Assembly (NCBI GenBank): GCA_009741485.1
Contig: CM019216.1
Span: 45,273,361-45,337,360 of the forward strand
Origin: Malurus cyaneus samueli
Lineage: Eukaryota > Chordata > Aves > Passeriformes > Maluridae
Direction: 5' to 3'
DNA: 64,000 nucleotides
Shown here: in pieces, positions 54,501 to 64,000 of the stretch
Position numbering within the stretch: the first letter of the stretch is position 1
Layout: every line of letters begins with the position of its first letter
Notes under the pieces: model-generated
Told to the model about the DNA's origin: nothing
The model's database searches: none
The model's input: only the letters and a program-made list of their open reading frames with translations
Program-made: the position numbers and the translations under genes

Positions 54501-57500
54501 CTGCCTTACCCAACTGGCACCCTGATTTTCGGGTTCAAATTTACCAACAAACAGAAAAAAAGACAAGGTCAAATCATACTTTAATGCTGTTAGGATTTGT
54601 CTCTCCAAAAAAATAACATGAGCAGAGCTGCTAGTTAAGGTGTTAATGAATGTTTTTAAGGGATTAATGGAAAAGCCTATATTCTCTTAAATAATTTTTT
54701 TTCATTTTCACAGCCCTTCAAAAAGTCAGGGAAATAAAGCAAGCTGCTTCTGCTTGCTGCTTTTTGCTGTGAGAGAGGTTTCTAGCCCTTTGAGCCTCTT
54801 GCTTTTTTTTCACTTCTCGCCCAGTCCAGGGGAAAGGGGATGGTGCATGCGTAGCACAGATGGGGACCCAGCATATGGGTCATGCCAGTGAGAATTAAGA
54901 GGGGGAGCAAAGCATGGAGACGTGTTGCCCCTGACACCTTGGTGAGAGCTGCCCTTTGGGATGCTTTCTTTCCCTGTCCTGATGGACTGGCAGGCCATGG
55001 CAAAAGGTCTTTCTCTAATATTTGTTGCCTAGAGGAGAAGGGTTTTCCCAATTTTATAGCCCCAGTGCCTTTTTGTACTCTCATATGCCTGCCCAAAACC
55101 ACCAGTTCAGTAGCTCAGTGCATTATTTTTATAAGGCCTGTAAGTATCTTAAATAGCCGACGTACAGAATGGGCCATTTGTCTTTGTAATAGTGCTTTCC
55201 TTTTTAATCATGTTCCTTCTTTGCTGTTTTTCTGCCAGCCCTTGGCAATGTTTCATTTTAGCTCAAAGCAAAAGAACATCCTCTTAAAATATTCTGTAAT
55301 CCTCAGCTATTGTTTGATCAGTTTTAATTTAATTTCACTGCAATGAAAATATAACGGGAGGATGAACTCCAGAACGTGCAGTTCGAGGAAAGTTGCTGCC
55401 AACCTTACCAAACCTGCAACCAAGTTTTGAGACAGCAATGGGGATCTAAGCCTAGCAGCTCTTTAGAGCAGGTCTGTAGCTCTGCAATTTATCTGCTCAA
55501 GTGTGAGGCCTGTTTTTCAAAAATTTTCCAAAGTAATCTCTAAGTTTTGAGTAGATGCCTTTTGGGATGTTTGTATGAAATGCCTTGGGTGTGCCTCTCT
55601 GACAGGCTCGATTGCCTTTCATTTAACAGCAGTGTTCTTTGTCCTCAAGCTTCTTTGCAAGCAGGCTTTGAAGACTTCATCAAAAAAGTTAGCACTTTTC
55701 CAGTGTGCTTTCAGTGCAGATAAAATTCAGAAATCTGTGATTATCAAGACTCTGTTTTCTTCTCTTTTTTAAGCCTTGTGTAGGAAAAGAAAAAAAAAAA
55801 GCCTCCTTCTCCCCTAGACTGCAGATATTCTTCCTTGTCTGGGCCCTCTGATATTCAATAGCATTGTCGTGACTGTTCTGTCTCTGATCTGCATGTCCTC
55901 CATCCAGCTTCAGCCTGTCTGCTGCTCTGTCGGGATTCAAACACAATTTCTCGCTCTTCACAGGAATTATTTTTGGAGCTTTAAAAATACTCCATCCGTA
56001 ACACGGTGTTCCTACGCGAGCTGCCTGCCTAGGGAGGATGATTTGGAGAAGGAAAGCGAGGCTACAACCTCCCCAACAAAGCTGATACAATGCAGCCTTT
56101 GTATGCAGCCCTATTCATGCATGACTGCGGCATGAAAGGGCAGCCCCAAACTGGTCCTGCTCTTGGGTCTGCTCCAAGACCTCTCTGGAGGTGAGAAGGG
56201 GGTGCCTGAGGGAAGGATTCTTTACAAGTAACCTGTACTCTGCCTCCATTTTATGAACAGCTAAAAGCTTCTGCTGGAAGATACAGAAGTAAATGTTTGG
56301 AGCTGATGATGCTTGTTAGTTAAGCCTGATAGTAGCTCCTGAGTAAGATGAATGGTGGCAGGGCATGTTCTTTTCCCATCTTTCTTTGTTTTCTTTGGTC
56401 TTTACATAGTTTCACCCAAAGAAGTAAAGGTTAGGTGAGATACTCAAGAAAGGTGTTTTTTCTTGTGAGCTCTGACCAGTGGTCAGTGTGCCATCCTGGG
56501 AAAGCATCCCTGTTCCTGCTGGTCTGAAAGCCATACCATGCTTGGGAATCCTGCTGCCTCCAGTCTGAATAACAGTGGAACGTGTCTTGGTGACCACTGG
56601 GTAGACCTAGAAACATCTCTCCATTCTTCTTAACTGGTCACAGCAACAGGCCAGGTTCAAGGACTACTTGTATGGTTTCCTCTTCCCTTAATGTACTGAG
56701 TTTCTTCGTTAAGCAGCCAGTTGCTTTGATTCCACAAATAGAAATTAATCATCTTGCAGTGCAAAAGGCAGATACAAGAATAGCACTGATCCATTTGAGT
56801 GGCATCTTTTGATTCTTGCGTGATCTTTTTTGGGGGGTTATATATATATGTGTGTGTGTGTGTATACATACATATATGCACAAATGCAGGTCTTGCAAGA
56901 TACTGTTGTTCTGAGCAAGATCATTAATTCTGAGATATTAAGAGGCTGGGGTGAAAGAGAATGGAAATCAGCTTTCTAAAACAGGGGCCAGAAGAGATGT
57001 GTGCTGGTGGTGAGGTAGCAGTGATCAAAAACTAGTCTGGAAAAAGGGTACATTACAGAAAAATCTTTGCGGGCATTCACAGTCTCTGGAAAGAGGCACA
57101 CATGCTGCTTCAGTGTGGATCCAGTCGACATTTCTTTTGGGAATAGGGTATCCATTTCTTTTGAAAGCTCTTTTGGCATCAGAATTTCCCAGTTCAGAGG
57201 GGCTGACAATTGGGTTTTAGAATCCTCTCTGTAAAGCTGTGATTATTCAGGGGATATGAGCCAAAATGTGTGCAACCAACCTGCGCTGACACTTTAATGT
57301 TGATTAATTTAGAGAAGGACCTGCAAGTAAAATTTACTGTGAAACAAGATTACTTTCATGAGTTATGCTTGACTCCAGCCAAAGAGTGCATGTGATGAAG
57401 ATGCTTATCACCCTTCAAGGAATGTCATAATAACTGGAGAAATACAAGATCATAATATGCAGTTAAAGATTGTAGCCTCAATTGCTAGGAAGGCAACATA

Positions 57501-60500
57501 AGTATCCACTTAACTTTACGCTGACACTTATATTCTTTTCACTTCAGAGGGATTTAATCATGTGCTGGAATAATTTCCTGAACTAATACTCTCCAGGTGT
57601 ACAGAGGAGGAGAATCAAAATTTTAAGACGAGCAATTCTTTGCTATATGTTGTTCATAAGTGTGGTTGATTAGTGATAAATATTGTAACCTAAGTTCATT
57701 AATACTATTTCAGGGGTAAATTTATTGTCTGTATCATGAGTGTGCAAACTCTACAAATCCTCCCCATACTTGCAAACTCAGAAAGAAGTGCTGTCTCATC
57801 TGCTCAGCTGATCAATTTTGTGAACTGTCAAAACTGTTCACAACATCAGTGACAACATCCCCCCCTTTCTCCATTGGCCATGCATTGGTAAAAGGGTGTT
57901 TGCCTCTTAAAATTCAAACAACACACAGAAATTATAGTTATTTGCCACCAGTATGGTTTGACCTGGCTTGTGTGGGCTAAGGCTGATGTTATTAGTGATC
58001 AAAGAGTAGTTTAAGTAGGTGCCTGGAACCCGCCTCTGCCTGACTGAAGCATCATCAACTGAGCATCAACTGGAATCGCAAACACACAGCAATTAGATTT
58101 AATGAAGGGAAGCTGTTGATATCTTAGACATGCTGACAGCCCTTCTGTTTATTATTTTTAGGATAATGGATCATGCAACCTGCTTTTTCGTTGGAGGTGT
58201 TTGATATTTTCAGACTGCCTTTTTTTTTTTTTTTAAGGAGTTTAGTTCTTAAATAGAACTCATGTGTGCTTAAAATTTGTTACAGGTTTCCTCAAGTTTT
58301 TTTGTGTTAGGTTTCCTCTTTCTGGGTTCCCAAAAATTTGTTTTCCCCCCTGATTTAGGGAATAGGAATTGCTCATCTACAGTAATTATCACACATCTCC
58401 TTCCTGATAAAGCTGTTGTGGATCTGGTGGCTCCTTGGCTCCTTCATTTTCCCATTTGATGTTCATTTTTTTTTTTTTGGTGTTTCATTCTGTGTGGATA
58501 GAACTTCCTTGCTTGTGTGTGTGCTGCTAGGGTGGCATCCACCCCTGGGAGTCAATGGAGATCCTGTCCTGACATCACCCAGCAGCTGAGTTTGCTGCTG
58601 GGGACACGGACACCTGGGAGAAGAGCATTTGGGCGTGCACAAAGAATAGCTTCTTGAATACACTTTTGTATCTTACTTTCTTTCTGGTGTTTAAGAAGCC
58701 CTTCCCCACCCATTGTCTGTTGTTCAATTGGATGCACAGTTCTGACAGGCTGCATGAATTGCTCACATCAGCTGTTAAGCTGTGCCACTTAACCTTATGC
58801 TTCATCACCAGGAAAAACATAATGATACTGGACATCTCCAGATGTTCTCACTTTGAAATGCCCTGCATGTCTGTGTTGTCTTTACAACTCACTACTGAGA
58901 CTGCTGTGGTCTTTCCAGGTACTGGAGTAGCTTGAACCAGACTTCTCTGCCACGGGTTCTGATGGCTTTTTCTGCAGAGCCAAAAAAGCTTTGTTGCATT
59001 AACAGTGTAAGGAGAAGTCCCACGACCCCATGAGTGCTTTCCATGGCTGCTACAACAGGTGTACAGGGAAGAACTTGGTTATGAATTCTGGGATCTTGTA
59101 AACCTTGTGGGTGTTATCCTGGAAACTCAGAGACTATCACAGCATCAGCTTCATCAAAGCCATGGTCCCAAAATGCATAGCCTAAATCTTCCAGGAGGTA
59201 TTGTAGGATTAAAAAGCCCCCATGCAGCAGGTGTTAAACACCTCATCTGGCTGTTTCTTCCAACCACCCATGTCTGAGGTTCTCTCTACAGCTCTGTAAA
59301 GGGTCATATGCAATGGAGCAAGCAGTTATTGCGTCCTAAGAGGCAGATATTTATCCTCAGCCTTGGCATCCCATTTCTCCATCTATCTTTTGGTTTGTGG
59401 AAAGCACATTCCACCAGCATTCTTCAGCTGCTGGGGCTTGTTTTTATGGAACTCCAAGGCTTTGCTAACAGAAAGCCTGGATTGTCAGAAAGTGAGATGT
59501 TTGGTTATGGGTTGTTGCAATCAGATGGGCCAGCAAGAAAATATTCCAGATTCTGTCATTCCTCTACATTATTGGCTAAAATTGGCAACACATTTATAAG
59601 CTACATATGAATGTAAATCTTAAACAGCCCTGAGGAGCTGTATGATTTGATTGTCAGGTGACTACAGTAAATGAAATGTGAGGGAAAATGTGCAGTCTCT
59701 TGTTGGGAAAACTAATTGGGCTTGAAATGGATGTTTTACTAATAGTTTGCATGTTTTAAATATAACCTCTGATCATTCTGTGTAAGAGCATATCAGTAAC
59801 AACATAAGGCTCGAATTAGTAGGAAACCTAAAACCAAAACATTTGGGAGTGCAGATGCCTAGATTAACCCCATTAAGCAACTTAGTCTAATTATTCTTAT
59901 ATATACTATTCTTAGTGCTTTGTGTTTCTATCTGTAGCTCAAAGCCACAGTAGTAGGTTAATCTAAATAATGTATTAAATATAGCTGCATTTTGGGGAAC
60001 TGCAGTGTAAATATAGAGATTTCTTTATTTCTATCTTGTAAGTCACTGGAAATAATCCTCATTTAATCAAAGTGCTTATCAGAATCTCAAGATTCAGAGA
60101 GACAATAATGTACAAAGGTGGGTAAATACTGTTCTCTGAAAATCCTTCTCTGCTTCATTATGTTTCATCAACTACTTTATATGGATGGAGATATACATGT
60201 GTGTCTGTATAAAGAGAAAGCACTTAAGCAGCAATCTTTAACTAGTTACTGAAGTTTTAAATGACTGCATTTAGATGTTAGAAAAACAAGATAGATCCCA
60301 CCCACACATGGAAGTCACAGTGAACTCTTGTTATTTATCTGTCCATTTACCGCATTCAAGAAGGCAGGTGTGTTTCTTAGCTTGAAAAAAAGCTACTTTA
60401 TACATGGGGTAGCATTGAAGAGAGAGACCTTTGATTAAAAAAAACCCCAGAAATTCGTTTGATGAAACAATTTTAGATTGATCTATCCTTTTACATTTAC

Positions 60501-63500
60501 TTTCTTGACAAAAGAGTGTTCATGTCAGGATGGAGAATTTCTTGCAATTCTAGTCTGTAACTTGAGGAAAGTTAATTAGTGCAGTATACATAATGCCTCT
60601 CTCCAATCAAGTAAGTAAATGTACATGTAGACTGAGTTTTTTTCTAAGAGTTATACTCTTAGACCAGAGTATAAATGCTGGTGAAACAGGAGATTTCATA
60701 TATTAATGCTCTGACATTCGAGTAATGCAAATTACAAAATACTTCTGTGATTGTTTATATGCATAATGTATTCTGTTTTATGGGTAATCCTAAAATTGCC
60801 CTCTGTATCTCACACTACTCAGGTGCACAATGTTATTTTCTTTTAGTATTTAAGACCCTCAAAAATTTTTTTGGGTAGTTATGGGATCTATTATAGTTAA
60901 ATCCCAGAACTTTTTAAATGAAAAATTTATTAAGAGGAAGCTGTGTAGAGAGTAAGCCCAGAGCTGGAACATCAGATGTCATTTCTGGTGTTTTTACAAA
61001 AAAACCCTCACAGTTTAAAAAGCCGAAGGGCAAACCAGCTTGATGCTGAGCTTCTCCAGAAAGTGAAAACCTGTCTGTCAACCATGAATTAGAGCAATCT
61101 TAAAACATATACTACAGACTTTCTAGTTTACCTTGGGGATCAGATTAAGCTAGACTACAAATATTTGTAGTCCATTACAAATGTTTGGGGAGAGTTCTGT
61201 CTTATTTTATCAAGTAACTTCAGTTAATTGGCAGTCAATTAACTTGAGATTTAAAAAAAAAATCACAAAGGAGCAAACAGGCACAGTTCTGGAGGAAAAT
61301 TACTTCCGCATGAAGACATGCACAAATTAAATCTCAAAAGCATTATTTGCAGAAAAGGAAAACTTTGGAAAAACTTCCCCTGGATGTTAGTTGTGTTTGG
61401 TATCTTTCAAGTGCCCTAGCATCACATGAGGATGTGTGTTTTGCAATTGTAAGGTCAAAGCCTGTGTTCCCAGTCGGGTCAGGCTGTGGGGCTGCAAAGA
61501 AGAGGCACTGGGAGTGCTGGCCCATATAGTTAACAGCTTTGAGAGGTTTTGTCTAACCATATAAACAGTTCTGCTTTAAAAAAAAAAAGGTTGCAATTTA
61601 TTCTTTTGCATTGTGATTACAAAATTAAGTTCGTGACAGCAATATATAATGTGGATGCAGTTGAAATCTTTTTGTTGCCTTTGTGTGAGTTCAGCTGTAC
61701 CACCAACAGAATGGGTTATGTACTTCAGCATACAAAAAAAGGGAATAACTTGTATTGGTGTAACTGTGTTTTTTCAGTAGAGAAATTTTGCAAGTTGAAC
61801 CCAGCACAAGGAATATATGTAGACTGCACTGCACTTGACCTTGAAATTTCAAGACATATTCTCACATTATAAGAAATTAAGCTAGGGAAAAAGGTCTAAA
61901 TGTCAGCAAGAAAAGGGACTTTAACAAATTAAACCATACATAAAATTTGTTGCTGTGTTATTTCATGGTTGGGACATTACTCTTTCTTCCTGCCTTGCTG
62001 TCAGCTGGCCTGATATACTTTTGTTCTGATTAATTGTGTTACCCTTTTGGATCAGACAGGCATTGCTGGTGGAGCCTTGCTAGGATGTGTGGCAAAGCAA
62101 ATTCACAGTTGCTGTCTGAACTTTTAGGAGCAGAGATTGTATGGTGTGAGATGGAGAAAAACTCATCCCACCAGGGCTGCTGCTAACTGACTTGGCAGAA
62201 AATATTTTTTAGTCTGTCAGGTGATATGGCTGTGCTGGTTCTCATTGCACTGCTCTGAGAACTGGATGGGAAGTGTGGGAAATGTTTTGAATTATCTGCA
62301 GTATCCTCAATGTAAGTGGAACTCTTGAAAATTTAGGGTTTGGGGAGAATTAAAAAAAAAATCGTATTTCTTAAAATTCAGAGCTGCTTCATACTGTCAG
62401 TAAACACCCTTTAATATCTTTTGGTTGCTTCCCCCATGGATAGAAGAGGTGTTGAAGAGGTGTAAAAGAGGTGTCATCTCTGGTTTTCATTATTTTTTTT
62501 TCTCAATTTTGCTTTATTTGAGGTCCATGGCTAAGCTGTTTCCAGCATCCATGGGCACAAGTCTGTCTGAAGTCCAGAGATTTTTTTTATTCCACTTTGA
62601 GTCCTTAAGTCCTCAGTAGTTAAATAACATTGGGTTATGTAGTGTAGCGACATTGATTACTGTAGAGTTTATTCTTTTGTCTCAGTGGCAGAACTGTGAT
62701 CTAAAACCACACCCCAAAACTTGACTCACACCAGGCTGGCAGTGTGTGTATCTGATTTACAGGGGAATCCTTGTCCTTATTCCTTATTGATATTTTAACT
62801 GTTGTGTCACTGTTTGTCCTGCACCCCATAAAGTTTGTGGGCATTCTTGCATGGTTTGCCAGCCTTTGCCACCTTTCCAAGTGCTTCAGTGGGACTTAAA
62901 AGTCCTTGATTTTATTGCAGGAATGCATGCATATGGCAAGTGGCAGAGGGACATTTGGAGAGTGGGTTGCAATTTGACATCTCTACCACTAACTAAGCTG
63001 TTAGATCATTATCACTCATGTTCTGCAATGATTTCTTCTTCCTATGGCTCTGTCATGGAGCAAGGGCTATCTTTGGGTTTACTCAAGAAGAATTAAAGGG
63101 GATCTGGGTTACATGCTCCCTGCTGTGAAGAAGCATCCTACACAGAGCAGATTATCCATTAGACAAAGGAATAGCTCAGGGCACCCTTTGCTGCACAGCC
63201 TGGCTGCAGCATCCTGAATTGGCCACAAAAATATTTTTGTTTGTTTTTATAATCTAGTTTAAAAAAATTAACAATGGCTAATTTCTCCAGTGCCTGGGGG
63301 ATTCTGATATAAAAATGTTAATTTTGAAAAGTGAAAAATAGGAAACAAGGCTTTAGCCCATTTTTTGAATGGGGTTGTACACTCAGTAAAGCATCACTGC
63401 CCGTTCTCCTCCTCGGGTTTCTAACTGTACATGTCAGGCATGATAGACATCTTCTTTCTTCAGCTGCATACAGGGAACTGTGCAGTGCAGCCCAGTACAG

Positions 63501-64000
63501 CCAAGTCAGTGGAAAGAGTTCAGCTTAAATTGGAGGGAAGATATCTTTTTTTGCTCCTTGTGTCAGCTTTTCCAGAACATGGTTATGGTGTGTGTCTCTT
63601 TGCCAGTTTAAGGGCATTGGTGTTAACTCTGGCACTTTGATAAAATAAATCAGCTAATTATATTCTGTTATAAGCATTCTTTTTTGTTCCTAATGACATA
63701 AATACATAAACTCTTCTATGAGTAACTGTTTATGGGTACAATTCTGCCCATTTGGAAAAAAACCCCACAGAATCACAGAATGAAGTAGGATGAAAAGACC
63801 TTTGAGATTATCGAGTCCAACGTATGACCTAACACCACCGTCTCAACTAGATCATGGCACTAAATGCCACATCTAGTCATTTCTTAACCACCTCCAGGGA
63901 TGATGACTCCACCACCTCCCTGGGCAGTCCATTGGGTAAAGGCTTTCCGTATTCTTGCAAGACTGGATCAAGTCAATGTTAAGCTGAGCCAAACCATTGA

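Overview
The window is vertebrate nuclear DNA, almost certainly from a bird. The main evidence is at least nine CR1 LINE fragments that match the avian CR1 3' consensus as I know it, including 3' ends finishing in the ATTCTATGAT-type repeat. CpG depletion, AT-rich unique sequence and long A/T homopolymers fit. The species cannot be read from the sequence.

I find no convincing protein-coding exon, rRNA, tRNA, known microRNA, CRISPR array or intact mobile element. The open frames of 60-160 codons on both strands have the length and random composition of chance frames. The window therefore looks like a gene desert or a piece of a very large intron. With no exon to anchor it, the host or neighbouring gene cannot be named.

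Layout. Positions 1-1.1 kb are AT-rich unique DNA. A single strong CpG island lies at 1.14-1.56 kb (37 CpGs by hand count in 420 bp) with a G-quadruplex-type run on its left edge; this is the only promoter-like sequence. At 4.3-4.5 kb is a heavily mutated fragment whose minus-strand translation resembles the C-terminal part of an L1/Tx1-clade LINE protein, an unusual fossil for a bird. From 4.5 to 64 kb the sequence is unique, A/T-rich noncoding DNA sprinkled with CR1 pieces: minus strand at 11.4, 13.8, 25.0, 38.1-38.8 and 63.8 kb; plus strand at 22.1, 48.4-49.0 and 50.3 kb. A nearly perfect 94-bp tandem duplication lies at 24.7-24.9 kb.

Several 100-350 bp blocks stand out from the background by clustered homeodomain-type TAAT motifs, retained CpGs and absence of repeats (12.6, 13.1-13.5, 18.9, 27.0-27.2, 37.4-37.6, 43.6, 44.4, 45.1-45.4, 50.6-50.9, 51.4-51.5, 53.5, 53.9-54.3 and 55.9-56.1 kb). 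They look like the conserved noncoding enhancers that fill deserts around developmental regulator genes. That is an inference from composition and motif content; conservation was not measured. No new molecular system could be demonstrated.
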